From UBA7067 sp051880615 (GTDB taxonomy: Bacteria > Bacillota > Clostridia > Oscillospirales > Acutalibacteraceae): a DNA stretch of 64,000 nucleotides. Shown one piece after another: positions 52,126 to 60,921 of this stretch. Every line of letters starts with the position of its first letter. Within the stretch, counting starts at the first letter, position 1. The notes under the pieces were generated by a model. It worked only from the letters and a program-made list of their open reading frames with translations. It was not told the origin of the DNA and did no database searches. Made by a program: the position numbers and the translations under genes. The stretch is taken from contig JBJEOH010000041.1 of the NCBI GenBank assembly GCA_051880615.1, forward strand, positions 124,001 to 188,000. The letters run 5' to 3'.

Positions 52126-53490
52126 TCATATATACTTAATATACACTTCAATTATCGACTGCCGCTCACGCTTAAGGACAGACACCTCTTCTTCGTTGAT
52201 AATGCCGCCGAAATTGTAATTTACATCCTCAATATACCTGAAGAACTGATACGGCTGATCATAGAACAGCATATTCAACGCCTCATTATAATCTATGCTG
52301 CTGTCAACCATAATATAAATTGTGTCATTGTTATTTCCGATACAGAATTGAAGCTGTGATTCAATTCGCGAAGTGCACTCATCGTTTATGCCGTCGAACA
52401 GAACGGAGTTCCTTGTGTAAAAGTTCGCTTGGTTCGAAGTACACTCGGGTACAAAAATATTGAACAGCTGAGCACTGTCATCGCCGTCATTGCCGCAAAC
52501 AGCTTCCGCTGACAGTTCGGTATGCAGTTTTGCAATTTGATGGTCATATGAAATCACCGCGTCGCTGACATTGAAATAATCGTAGTAAATGTTGTTATCG
52601 GTAGTGTCATTCCAAGTGGCGTCAAGGTGATACCATTCGCCGTCGATTTTTACAACATTCCACTGGTGTAAATTACCGTTGCCGTTGCCGCTTATTGTGT
52701 TGCACTCAATGCCGAATATGCTCAGAAGATACTGCATTGCTTTGCTGTAACCCTCGCACACTGCGCTGCCGCTTACCAATGCACCGTAAATTGAAAACGG
52801 CGCCCAGTCCTCGCTTGTTGACGCAACACTGTCATTGTAAACGCAGGTGTTAAGCAGTAAATCGTGGATTTCAAGCTCACGCTCAAATTCGCTCAGCCCT
52901 GCCGGAATTTTATTGATAAAAAAGCTTATTGAGGTTATAAGCTCTTCGCTTTTCTTTTTGATTTCACCCGGAGAAATAGTTGAATAAAGCTGGATTTGAG
53001 TTGTGCCTGATGCGATATATGAAAAACGGTTGGAAAGCCAGAATATTTCGGGATAGTCGTTTTTAAAGGCTGACATCGCAACCCTTATATCTTTTTCGCT
53101 GATAGGCTCGTCAATATAAATTTTCTCAACAGAATAAAGACCGTAATCGGATTTGCGGCTGCCAACGATATAGGCATCGACAGCCATTCGCTTATATAAG
53201 CTGCGCTGAGCGTCGTTAGCAAGAGAATTATAACCGGCGGTGATATCGAGCTTTGCGTAATTCTTGCTGTTTGCGTTTATTTCATCAATCGAAGAAAAGT
53301 CGCCTGCATCGGTATTGTTGTCGGGCTGAATTAGCGACGGAGTGTCAATCTTCGGCATAGGGATACTTTCAAGAGCGCTGCGTGCAGTGTCCTGAAGCTC
53401 GCTGATGTTTTTTCCGGAAAAGCAGGAGGTAAGTGTAAGCGCCGTAGCGGCGCAAAGTAAGAGTGATATTATTTTCTTTACGCTTTTCAC
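52126..53490 (-). CDS. Transglutaminase-like lipoprotein
   Basis: 454 residues. Lipoprotein signal MKSVKKIISLLLCAATALTL with lipobox LTSC, so probably on the outer membrane-facing side of the cytoplasmic membrane. A transglutaminase-like cysteine protease core has GSAVCEGYSKAMQYL (Cys), GNLHQWNVVKIDG (His) and YHLDATWND (Asp). The roughly 150 residues before it and the 120 after have no recognised domain. May act on peptide cross-links or substrates at the cell surface; first gene of the pyrK-pyrD direction. Confidence 0.85.
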   Translation of the reverse strand: MKSVKKIISLLLCAATALTLTSCFSGKNISELQDTARSALESIPMPKIDTPSLIQPDNNTDAGDFSSIDEINANSKNYAKLDITAGYNSLANDAQRSLYKRMAVDAYIVGSRKSDYGLYSVEKIYIDEPISEKDIRVAMSAFKNDYPEIFWLSNRFSYIASGTTQIQLYSTISPGEIKKKSEELITSISFFINKIPAGLSEFERELEIHDLLLNTCVYNDSVASTSEDWAPFSIYGALVSGSAVCEGYSKAMQYLLSIFGIECNTISGNGNGNLHQWNVVKIDGEWYHLDATWNDTTDNNIYYDYFNVSDAVISYDHQIAKLHTELSAEAVCGNDGDDSAQLFNIFVPECTSNQANFYTRNSVLFDGINDECTSRIESQLQFCIGNNNDTIYIMVDSSIDYNEALNMLFYDQPYQFFRYIEDVNYNFGGIINEEEVSVLKRERQSIIEVYIKYI

Positions 53491-53730
53491 GGATAGCCTC
53501 CTTTATAAAAAATATATTTCAACAATAATGTACAATTTAATCATCAAAATTATACCACAGCATATGGTGATTGACAATAATATCAATACAAGAATTTTAC
53601 AAGAAATTTTTTTGAAATTGCATTATCAGCTTATTTTACCGTATTTATCCTTTTCAGATAGTCGTAATGCCAAAAATTATTATATTCAAATTTTAGTTTT
53701 ATATCATTTGTTCTTTTACTCGCTTAATAC
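53491..53730. other. AT-rich intergenic region without genes
   Basis: Divergent spacer between the transglutaminase gene and the aminotransferase gene. A minus-strand ribosome binding site (GGAGGC) lies at its left edge. Small open frames here lack a ribosome binding site and are very AT-rich. No hairpin or operator recognised. Confidence 0.6.
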
Positions 53731-53759
53731 TTGACTAAAATGTGAGAAAAATGTAAAAT
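53731..53759 (+). promoter_or_regulatory. Promoter of the EctB-like gene
   Basis: TTGACT (53731-53736), a 17-nt spacer and TAAAAT (53754-53759). The start codon follows 57 nt later with AAAGGAG (53800-53806). Confidence 0.75.
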
Positions 53760-53815
53760 GTGCATAGCAGAACAAACATTGATATTATTCAGATAAAGCA
53801 AAGGAGCGTAAAGCC

Positions 53816-55072
53816 TTGAACACAAAGCCTTTTGAAGTGTATGAATCCGAAGTAAGGTCATATTGCAGACATTTCCCAACTGTTTTTGTAAAGGCAAAGG
53901 GCGCTGAGTTTACAGATGAAAACGGCGAGAGATATATTGATTTCTTCTGTGGCGCAGGCGCTGTAAATTATGGTCATAACAATGAAACCATTAAGGCAAA
54001 ATTGGTTGATTATTTGCAAAGCGACGGCATACTGCACGCGCTTGATATGTATACAGTGCCAAAAAGGGAGTTTATTGAAACTTTTGAAGAAAAGGTTTTG
54101 AAGCCTCGCGGATATAATTATAAGATACAGTTCTGCGGTCCTACCGGCACTAACGCAAATGAAGCTGCACTGAAGCTTGCAAGAAAGGTTACAGGCAGAA
54201 CGAATGTATTTGCTCTTATGGGCGCTTTCCACGGTATGACGCTCGGAGCACTCGCGCTCACTACTGACGATACCGACCGCAAGGGTGCCGGAATTCCGCT
54301 TCACGATGTAACGCATATTCCTGCTCCGTATATGTTCCCGGAGCTTGATACAATAGAGTATATGGAGCGTCTTATTACCGACGACCATTCAGGCGTTGAT
54401 ACTCCTGCTGCTATTTTCATCGAAACAATACAGGCTGAGGGCGGGGTAATGGTTATGAGCGACGAATGGCTCAGACGCTGCCGCGAGCTTTGCGATAAGT
54501 ACGGTATTGTGCTTGTATGCGACGAGGTTCAGGTCGGTTGCTGCCGCAGCGGAAGCTTCTTCTCGTTTGAACGCGCAGGAATAAAGCCGGATATTGTAAC
54601 GATGTCAAAGTCAATCGGCGGCTACGGTATGCCGATGGCTATTGCTCTTTTAAACCCGGATATGGATTTGTGGAAGCCGGGCGAGCATAACGGCACATTC
54701 AGAGGCAATCAGCTTTCATTTGTTGCCGCAAAAGCAGGTCTTGACTATATGCTTGAGAATAATGTTGAGGCTGAAACAAAGCGCAAGGGTGAAATTGTAA
54801 AAAGCTTTATTGAAAACGAAATCCTCCCGCTTGACAGCCGCCTTGAATACAGGGGAATAGGTCTTATCTGGGGAATAGATTTTGCCGGTTTCGACGACGA
54901 TACTATGAGCGAAAAGGTTATTGATACCTGCTTTAAGAACAAGCTTGTAATTGAAGGCGCAGGCAGAAAGAATTCGGTTGTAAAGCTTATGCCTCCTTTG
55001 GTTATTGAGGATGAGATTTTGCTTGAGGGTCTTGGAGTTCTTAAAAAGTCTATTGCCGACTGTATTAAGTAA
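53816..55072 (+). CDS. Class III aminotransferase, diaminobutyrate--2-oxoglutarate transaminase (EctB)-like
   Basis: 418 residues. The start ESEVRSYCRHFPTVFVKAKG and FFCGAGAVNYGHNN are EctB-like; fold-type I motifs are GPTGTNANEAALKLARK, GAFHGMTLGALALT, CDEVQVGCCRSG and the PLP lysine in TMSKSIGGYG. The expected reaction interconverts aspartate-4-semialdehyde and 2,4-diaminobutyrate. No ectA, ectC or diaminobutyrate decarboxylase follows; the next gene is an ATP-grasp protein, so the product is likely used for something other than ectoine. TTG start with AAAGGAG upstream. Confidence 0.85.
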   Translation: MNTKPFEVYESEVRSYCRHFPTVFVKAKGAEFTDENGERYIDFFCGAGAVNYGHNNETIKAKLVDYLQSDGILHALDMYTVPKREFIETFEEKVLKPRGYNYKIQFCGPTGTNANEAALKLARKVTGRTNVFALMGAFHGMTLGALALTTDDTDRKGAGIPLHDVTHIPAPYMFPELDTIEYMERLITDDHSGVDTPAAIFIETIQAEGGVMVMSDEWLRRCRELCDKYGIVLVCDEVQVGCCRSGSFFSFERAGIKPDIVTMSKSIGGYGMPMAIALLNPDMDLWKPGEHNGTFRGNQLSFVAAKAGLDYMLENNVEAETKRKGEIVKSFIENEILPLDSRLEYRGIGLIWGIDFAGFDDDTMSEKVIDTCFKNKLVIEGAGRKNSVVKLMPPLVIEDEILLEGLGVLKKSIADCIK

Positions 55073-55203
55073 TTTTATTAGTATCAATATTGTGGGGGCT
55101 GTGGCTGAAACACTATGGCTGTTTATGCACTCGGTGTGCTGAGCAGACTTGATTAATTTTGTTGTGCTGCAGCTCCTGTTTTATTTTGCAAAGGGTGAGT
55201 GAG

Positions 55204-56220
55204 ATGGGTTTAAAGGATATAACGAGAATGCTCGGCGGTGCGACTTTCGGGAAAATGAAGGAGTGCATTGACAGGGTACACGAAAAAAGCGGCAAGAATA
55301 AGATTGCGGCGTTTTTTGATATTGCTCAGTGTTCACTGAGATACGGTGCCGGTTACTACGATTATCTGATATTTGAGTTTTATAATATGAATGCAAAGCA
55401 GAGAAAAACATATATGACAAGGGTAAAAAACAAGAAGCTGATTTCTCTGCTGAATGATGAGAATTATTCATATATTTTCGACCAGAAGAATGTTTTTGAC
55501 AAGCGTTTCAAGGAATTTCTAGGCAGAGAAGTTATTGACCTTGCCGACATCGGCTACAGCGAGTTTGAAGAATTCATAAATGGCAAGGAATATTTCTTTG
55601 CAAAGCCGTATATCGGAGAAAGCGGCAAGGGTATTGAGAAAATCAAGGTTTCTGATTTTGCCGATACCAAGTCATTGTATGAATATGTGACGAACAAGGA
55701 AAAGAACTTCGGTGTTATTGAAGAGGTGATAGTTCAGCATCCGCAGGCAGCAAAGATTTATCCGTGCTCACTCAACTGCCTGAGAATTGTCACAATGGTT
55801 CACAACGGTCAGCCGCATATTCTTTATGCAGTGTTTAAAATGGGCAACAACGGTAAATTTGTTGACAACCTTGAAAACGGCGGTCTTGCTTGCAGCTTTG
55901 ACCTTGACAAAGGCGTCGTCAACGGACAGGGACACACCTCGGCGCTTGTTAATTATGACGCTCACCCTTACACGGGCATTGAGTTCATCGGCTACAAGCT
56001 GCCGTTCTGTGATGAGATAAAGGAGCTTGTCAAGAAAGCGGCAATGGTCGTGCCGGAGATTAAATATGTCGGTTGGGATGTATGCTTTACCGAGAACGGA
56101 CCTGCGATTGTTGAGGGCAACGACTTTCCGGCTTATGATTTTCCGCAGCTGCCCGACCCGGATAAGCCGCGAATCGGTTTGCTCAGCAAGGTGCAGAAGA
56201 TTATGCCGGAGTTTAAGTAA
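55204..56220 (+). CDS. ATP-grasp protein of the sugar-transfer-associated type
   Basis: 338 residues. Features are FFAKPYIGESGKGIEKIKV (nucleotide-binding loop), VIEEVIVQHPQAAKIYPCSL, LRIVTMVHNGQPHILYAVF and the C-terminal WDVCFTENGPAIVEGN with the metal-binding Glu/Asn, as in ATP-grasp enzymes annotated as sugar-transfer associated. These are expected to ligate a carboxylate to an amine; the substrate is unknown. ATG at 55204 follows AAAGGGTGAG. It is 131 nt after the EctB-like gene with no terminator between, hence probably co-expressed. Confidence 0.8.
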   Translation: MGLKDITRMLGGATFGKMKECIDRVHEKSGKNKIAAFFDIAQCSLRYGAGYYDYLIFEFYNMNAKQRKTYMTRVKNKKLISLLNDENYSYIFDQKNVFDKRFKEFLGREVIDLADIGYSEFEEFINGKEYFFAKPYIGESGKGIEKIKVSDFADTKSLYEYVTNKEKNFGVIEEVIVQHPQAAKIYPCSLNCLRIVTMVHNGQPHILYAVFKMGNNGKFVDNLENGGLACSFDLDKGVVNGQGHTSALVNYDAHPYTGIEFIGYKLPFCDEIKELVKKAAMVVPEIKYVGWDVCFTENGPAIVEGNDFPAYDFPQLPDPDKPRIGLLSKVQKIMPEFK

Positions 56221-56255
56221 TTCAAAAATTTATAAATTAAATAATGTAAGAATAT

Positions 56256-56287
56256 CCACCGTATTACAATTTACGGTGGGTGTTTTT
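56256..56287 (+). terminator. Intrinsic terminator after the ATP-grasp gene
   Basis: 8-bp stem CCACCGTA (56256-56263) / TACGGTGG (56272-56279) followed by GTGTTTTT. Confidence 0.88.
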
Positions 56288-56296
56288 GTATTATCA

Positions 56297-56339
56297 TACA
56301 ATATGTTGACGGCCATTGTCAGTTATACACAAAATATTG
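56297..56339 (+). promoter_or_regulatory. Upstream NrdR-box-like pair
   Basis: TACAATATGTTG starting at 56297 and CACAAAATATTG starting at 56328, 31 bp apart start to start (about three helical turns), which is the spacing known for paired NrdR boxes. A TATAAT at 56377-56382 lies between the two box pairs. Confidence 0.6.
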
Positions 56340-56491
56340 TTGATATTTTTGGCGATGAAAAAGATAAAAAATGTGTTATAATTCTTTTATCAATTAATAT
56401 TGCTGTATTTTGTGTTATCATATTTACTGTTGACAGCAGTGAAGAGAGGAACGGTGTATAAATACCTTTCTTTTTTTGTCTGAATTTTTAT

Positions 56492-56534
56492 CACAATATG
56501 TTGATATATAAAAATCGAAAAACACAATATGTTC
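56492..56534 (+). promoter_or_regulatory. Proximal NrdR-box-like pair
   Basis: CACAATATGTTG starting at 56492 and CACAATATGTTC starting at 56523, again 31 bp apart, 35-77 bp before nrdD. NrdR represses ribonucleotide reductase genes through such paired boxes; nrdR itself is not in the window. Confidence 0.72.
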
Positions 56535-56568
56535 GAAAACTATTAATTAAAATTAGGAGAGTATTGAA

Positions 56569-58695
56569 ATGTTAGTTCAAAAGAGAAACGGCAAAATGGT
56601 CGATTATGAAGCGGACAAAATCCGCCAGGCTATTTTAAAGGCAAATGCTGAGGTTGCCGAGAATGAGCGTATAAGCGCTCAGACAATTGAGGACATTATC
56701 GCTTTTGTTGAGCAAAACGCCACAGATACAATGGCTGTTGAGCAAATTCAGGACATAATTGAGTCAAAGCTTGTTGAGCTTAACAAGTATGTTCTTGCCA
56801 AGACCTACATCATCTACCGCTATACAAGAGCTCTTGTGCGTAAGCAGAACACAACAGACGAGAGTATTCTTCAGCTTTTAAACAATGAGAATAAGGAGCT
56901 TGCGGAGGAAAACAGCAACAAGAACACCGCTATAGCCGCAACACAGCGTGACTATATAGCAGGCGAGGTTTCGCGTGACCTTACAAGGAGAATTCTCTTG
57001 CCCGAGAAAATCTCAAAGGCTCACGACGACGGTGTGCTGCATTTCCACGATGCTGACTATTTTGTTCAGCCTATATTCAACTGCTGCCTTATAAATATCG
57101 GCGATATGCTTGAAAACGGCACAATGATAAACGGTAAGCTTATTGAAACACCGAAGAGCTTTCAGGTTGCCTGCAATGTTATGACCCAGATTATAGCAAA
57201 TGTCGCGTCTAACCAGTACGGCGGTCAGTCTGTTGATATTTCACATCTCGGTCGCTATCTGCGCCGCAGCCATGATAAATTCCGCAGAAATATTGAGCGT
57301 GAATGTGGCGGTGAAGTTACTCCTGAAATCATCGACAGGCTTGTAAATGAAAGACTTAATGAGGAGCTTAAGTCGGGTGTTCAGACTATTCAGTATCAGA
57401 TAAACACACTGATGACAACGAACGGTCAGTCTCCGTTTGTAACGCTTTTCCTCTATCTTCGTGACGATGACCCGTATATTGAAGAAAACGCGAAGATTAT
57501 TGAAGAGATTTTAAGACAGCGTCTTGAGGGAATAAAAAATGCACAGGGTGTTTATATAACTCCTGCTTTCCCGAAGCTTGTCTATGTTCTTGATGAAAAC
57601 AACTGCCTTAAGGGTGGAAAATATGATTATATAACCGACCTTGCTGTAAGATGCTCGGCAAAGAGAATGTACCCCGATTATATCTCAGCTAAAAAGATGA
57701 GAGAAAATTACGAGGGCAATGTGTTCTCGCCGATGGGCTGCCGTTCATTCTTGGCTCCTTGGAAGGACAAAAACGGCAATTACAAATTTGAGGGTCGCTT
57801 CAACCAAGGCGTTGTATCCATAAATCTGCCGCAAATCGGCATAATTGCAAACGGCGATATGGATAAATTCTGGGAGCTTCTTGACGAAAGACTGGAGCTT
57901 TGCTTTGAGGCTTTGATGTGCCGCCACAACGCTTTAATGGGCGTTAAGTCAGATGTAAGCCCTGTTCACTGGCAGTATGGTGCTATTGCACGACTTAAGC
58001 CCGGTGAAACAATCGACAAATTCCTCTACGGCGGATATTCAAGTATTTCTCTTGGATATATCGGCATATACGAGGTAACAAAGCTTATGACAGGCAAGAG
58101 CCACACAAGCGAGGAGGGCAAGGAATTTGCACTTAAACTGATGAACTATCTGCGCAATACCTGCGAAAGATGGAAAGAAGAAACAAACATCGGTTTTGGC
58201 CTTTACGGCACTCCTGCCGAGTCGCTGTGCTATCGCTTTGCACGCATTGATAAAAAGCGTTTCGGCTCAATTCCCGATGTCACAGATAAGGGCTATTACA
58301 CAAATTCATATCATGTTGATGTCAGAGAGAATATTGACGCGTTTGAAAAATTCAGCTTTGAAAGTCAGTTCCAGAAGATTTCAAGCGGCGGTGCGATAAG
58401 CTATGTTGAGATTCCGAACATCACAAACAATCTGTCGGCTTTGTCAGAGGTAGTTAAGTTCATCTATGACAATATTCAGTATGCTGAATTCAACACAAAA
58501 AGTGACTACTGCTCCTGCTGCGGCTTTGACGGTGAAATACAGGTCAACGACCACTATGAGTGGGAATGTCCGAACTGCGGCAACAAGGATCACGCAAAAA
58601 TGAGCGTTACACGCCGCACCTGCGGTTATCTCGGTGAGAACTACTGGAATGTAGGTAAAACCAAGGAGATTAAAGCAAGGGTATTGCATCTGTAA
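56569..58695 (+). CDS. nrdD: Anaerobic (class III) ribonucleoside-triphosphate reductase
   Basis: Glycyl-radical enzyme reducing NTPs to dNTPs with formate as reductant. 708 residues: N-terminal ATP-cone (VQKRNGKMVDYEADKIRQA), the catalytic barrel (QYGGQSVDISHLGRYL, MGCRSFLAPW), a C-terminal zinc site (CSCCGFDGE ... CPNCG) and the glycyl-radical loop RRTCGYLGENYWN (from residue 682). Start follows AGGAGAG. Its activase nrdG is the next gene. Confidence 0.97.
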   Translation: MLVQKRNGKMVDYEADKIRQAILKANAEVAENERISAQTIEDIIAFVEQNATDTMAVEQIQDIIESKLVELNKYVLAKTYIIYRYTRALVRKQNTTDESILQLLNNENKELAEENSNKNTAIAATQRDYIAGEVSRDLTRRILLPEKISKAHDDGVLHFHDADYFVQPIFNCCLINIGDMLENGTMINGKLIETPKSFQVACNVMTQIIANVASNQYGGQSVDISHLGRYLRRSHDKFRRNIERECGGEVTPEIIDRLVNERLNEELKSGVQTIQYQINTLMTTNGQSPFVTLFLYLRDDDPYIEENAKIIEEILRQRLEGIKNAQGVYITPAFPKLVYVLDENNCLKGGKYDYITDLAVRCSAKRMYPDYISAKKMRENYEGNVFSPMGCRSFLAPWKDKNGNYKFEGRFNQGVVSINLPQIGIIANGDMDKFWELLDERLELCFEALMCRHNALMGVKSDVSPVHWQYGAIARLKPGETIDKFLYGGYSSISLGYIGIYEVTKLMTGKSHTSEEGKEFALKLMNYLRNTCERWKEETNIGFGLYGTPAESLCYRFARIDKKRFGSIPDVTDKGYYTNSYHVDVRENIDAFEKFSFESQFQKISSGGAISYVEIPNITNNLSALSEVVKFIYDNIQYAEFNTKSDYCSCCGFDGEIQVNDHYEWECPNCGNKDHAKMSVTRRTCGYLGENYWNVGKTKEIKARVLHL

Positions 58696-58711
58696 AACAA
58701 AAATAAAATTA

Positions 58712-58750
58712 AAAAAATGCTCTTGTATCTGAGAATACAGAGCATTTTTT
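58712..58750 (+). terminator. Hairpin terminator between nrdD and nrdG
   Basis: AAAAAATGCTCT ... AGAGCATTTTTT stem with inner GTAT/ATAC pairing and a six-T run. It lies 16 nt after the nrdD stop and about 33 nt before nrdG, so nrdG would be expressed at a lower level by read-through. Confidence 0.85.
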
Positions 58751-58783
58751 ATCATCAGAGCTGAAGGGGCTGTATATAAGGCT

Positions 58784-59314
58784 ATGAATTACGCAAGTAT
58801 AAAGCCGGTTGATGTTGCAAACGGCACAGGAGTAAGAGTTTCACTTTTTGTCAGCGGCTGCACACACAAGTGTAAGGGTTGCTTTAACAGTGAGGCATGG
58901 GATTTTAATTACGGTGACTTATACACTGATGAAACTCAGAAATATATAATTTCCTGCCTTGACAAAACATATATAAGAGGACTGAGTCTGCTCGGCGGCG
59001 AGCCGTTTGATCCGCACAACCAGGACACACTGATAAAGCTTTTGAAAGAGGTTAAGAAAAAATTTCCTGAAAAAGACATATGGTGCTACACGGGATATGA
59101 TTTTGACAAGGACTTTCACGGTGAATTTGCAGAAAAGTATAAATCAACGGCAGAGCTTTTGAGCCTGATTGATATTCTTGTTGACGGCGAATTTGTGCTG
59201 GAGCTTAAAAATCCGTCGCTGAAATTTCGCGGGTCCTCCAACCAACGAATAATTGATGTTAAAACCTCTTTAAAATCAGGCGAAACCGTTTTATGTGACC
59301 TTTCAAAAATCTGA
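58784..59314 (+). CDS. nrdG: Anaerobic ribonucleoside-triphosphate reductase activating protein
   Basis: Radical SAM activase that installs the glycyl radical in NrdD. 176 residues; the cluster motif is SGCTHKCKGCFN, followed by LSLLGGEPFDP and GYDFDKDF. GTG-free ATG start at 58784. The adjoining nrdD and the intact CxxxCxxC motif make the call firm. Confidence 0.95.
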   Translation: MNYASIKPVDVANGTGVRVSLFVSGCTHKCKGCFNSEAWDFNYGDLYTDETQKYIISCLDKTYIRGLSLLGGEPFDPHNQDTLIKLLKEVKKKFPEKDIWCYTGYDFDKDFHGEFAEKYKSTAELLSLIDILVDGEFVLELKNPSLKFRGSSNQRIIDVKTSLKSGETVLCDLSKI

Positions 59315-59337
59315 AAATAAAACCGATATAAAAACAA

Positions 59338-59382
59338 GGCTGTATGATACGAAACCGTTTCATACAGCCCATTGTTTTATTT
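59338..59382 (+). terminator. Two-way terminator after nrdG
   Basis: GGCTGTATGA / TCATACAGCC with an 11-nt loop and T-rich flanks on both sides, between nrdG and the convergent ferredoxin gene. Confidence 0.8.
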
Positions 59383-59400
59383 TGTACAAATATGTACGAA

Positions 59401-59571
59401 TTACTCCTGAGCAGGAGCGCCTACAGGACATGTGTCTGCGCAGCAGCCGCACTCTGTGCAAGCGTCAGCGTCGATAACATATTTGCCGTCACCCTCTGAA
59501 ATAGCACCAACAGGGCACTCAGCCTCACATGCACCGCAAGCAATACAATCATCACTAATTACATATGCCAT
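59401..59571 (-). CDS. 2[4Fe-4S] ferredoxin
   Basis: 56 residues, clostridial type: MAYVISDDCIACGACEAECP and CTECGCCADTCPVGAP give the two CxxCxxCxxxCP motifs. Low-potential electron carrier, plausibly for pyruvate oxidation and the hydrogenase. ATG at 59571; AAGGAGGTG lies about 12 nt upstream on the minus strand, a slightly long spacing. A GTG 12 nt further up overlaps the ribosome binding site. Confidence 0.95.
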   Translation of the reverse strand: MAYVISDDCIACGACEAECPVGAISEGDGKYVIDADACTECGCCADTCPVGAPAQE

Positions 59572-59800
59572 TATGAATAGCACCTCCTTACCTTTCTATA
59601 TATAATTGTATCATTCTTTTTTAAAAAAGCAACTCTTTTTCGGAAAAAATAAAAATTCCCTGAGTAAAAATCTGAAAACTTGTGCAAAATTAATGTAAAA
59701 ACAAAAGTCAGAAAAAGTTAATAATCATTAAAAATAAGAGAATAAACGAGAAAACAAGAGAAAACACCGCAAAATATTAAAAAAACAGGTAAAAATCGAG

Positions 59801-59857
59801 TTTGACTATCTTTGACCAAATGCATATAATATAACCATAAGGTCAAAGAAAGTCAAA
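59801..59857 (+). promoter_or_regulatory. Sigma-A promoter flanked by two CtsR operators
   Basis: Promoter: TTGACT (59802-59807), 17-nt spacer, TATAAT (59825-59830). Operator 1 (59801-59817), read on the minus strand, is GGTCAAA-GAT-AGTCAAA and covers the -35 box. Operator 2 (59841-59857), on the plus strand, is GGTCAAA-GAA-AGTCAAA and covers the transcription start region. Both match the CtsR consensus of two RGTCAAA heptads separated by three bases. The rest of the 365-bp gap (59572-59800 and 59858-59936) is AT-rich with no gene. Confidence 0.92.
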
Positions 59858-59936
59858 GACAAATCGAATAATCAGAATGACTTTCAAGTATCGACGACTT
59901 TTACTATATTCGTAAGATAAAATCGGAGGTGATGAT

Positions 59937-60386
59937 ATGAGAATTTCTGATATAGTTGCAAGCTATATTCTCAATATGCTTGACGAAAGCGACGGCAATG
60001 CTGAGATAAAGCGAAATGAGCTTGCCGATTCTATCGGCTGTGTACCAAGCCAGATTAATTATGTGTTAACATCACGATTTACACCTGAGCAGGGTTATAT
60101 AGTCGAGAGCCGACGAGGCGGCGGAGGTTTTATAAGGATTACAAGAATCCACACCGACAAAAATACCGCGCTGATGCACATTGTAAACGCTATCGGCAAG
60201 GAGCTTGAGTACAATGATGCAAGGCTAATGACGGATAATCTTCAAAGTGCAGGAGCAATAAGCGAGCAGTGTGCCGTTCTGATTAATGCGGCTGTTGCGC
60301 AGCGAAATTTTGTAGGACTGCCCAAGTCAGCCGCAAATGCAATCAGAGCCTCTGTAGTAAAGAATATGCTATTAACTCAGATATAG
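59937..60386 (+). CDS. ctsR: Transcriptional repressor CtsR
   Basis: Heat-shock repressor of clp genes, 149 residues: winged-helix domain with EIKRNELADSIGCVPSQINY and the beta-wing GYIVESRRGGGGFIRITRI, which holds the Arg that contacts DNA and is phosphorylated by McsB in Bacillus. C-terminal dimerisation domain follows. Ribosome binding site GGAGGTGATG. Autoregulated by the operators just upstream. Confidence 0.96.
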   Translation: MRISDIVASYILNMLDESDGNAEIKRNELADSIGCVPSQINYVLTSRFTPEQGYIVESRRGGGGFIRITRIHTDKNTALMHIVNAIGKELEYNDARLMTDNLQSAGAISEQCAVLINAAVAQRNFVGLPKSAANAIRASVVKNMLLTQI

Positions 60387-60420
60387 ATAAAAATAAATCA
60401 ATAAAGTGGGAGGAATAATT

Positions 60421-60921
60421 ATGTTATGTCAATCATGTAAAAAGAACGAAGCAACAACACATGTCAAGAGAATAGTCAACGGACAAATTGAGGAATACGA
60501 TTTGTGCCACGAATGTGCCAAGAAAATGGGTTACACCAATCTGTTTTCAAGCTTTGAAAATGAATGGAACAGTATGCTCGGAAGCTTTTTCGGCGGCGGT
60601 TTGCCGTCAAGAACGAGCGCAACACGCTGTAAGGGCTGCGGCTCCTCTTTCTCAGAGATCGCTAAGAGAGGAATGGTCGGCTGTCCTGACTGCTACGACA
60701 CATTTTTTGACGAGCTTCTGCCGTCTATAAAGAAGATTCACGGCAACACTCAGCACAACGGCAAGTTCCCTGCAAGCGCAGGCAAGCAGCTTGCAATAGT
60801 AAGCGAGCTTGAGTCTATGCAGGAGCAGCTCAACGAGGCTGTTGCAAGACAGGAATTTGAAAAGGCGGCTCAGCTGCGTGATAAGATTAAATCGCTTAAG
60901 GAGGGAAATAACAATGGCTGA
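60421..60921 (+). CDS. mcsA: McsA, activator of the McsB arginine kinase
   Basis: 166 residues with four zinc-binding cysteine pairs (CQSCKK, CHECAKK, CKGCGS, CPDCYD) and a C-terminal UVR-type helix pair (EAVARQEFEKAAQLRDKIKS). Activates McsB and helps CtsR inactivation. ATG at 60421 with GGGAGGA (60407-60413). Overlaps mcsB by 8 nt. Confidence 0.94.
   Translation: MLCQSCKKNEATTHVKRIVNGQIEEYDLCHECAKKMGYTNLFSSFENEWNSMLGSFFGGGLPSRTSATRCKGCGSSFSEIAKRGMVGCPDCYDTFFDELLPSIKKIHGNTQHNGKFPASAGKQLAIVSELESMQEQLNEAVARQEFEKAAQLRDKIKSLKEGNNNG

Noticed and set aside
55073..55203. Possible tRNA or riboswitch in the gap between the EctB-like and ATP-grasp genes
   Set aside because: No cloverleaf or known riboswitch core could be folded; no terminator either.
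56303..56461. A 52-codon open frame with a hydrophobic middle between the ATP-grasp gene and nrdD
   Set aside because: No ribosome binding site, very AT-rich, and it overlaps the upstream NrdR-box pair; more likely non-coding.
59641..59800. Search for a CIRCE (HrcA) element upstream of ctsR
   Set aside because: No nine-base inverted repeat of the CIRCE type; the operators are CtsR type only.
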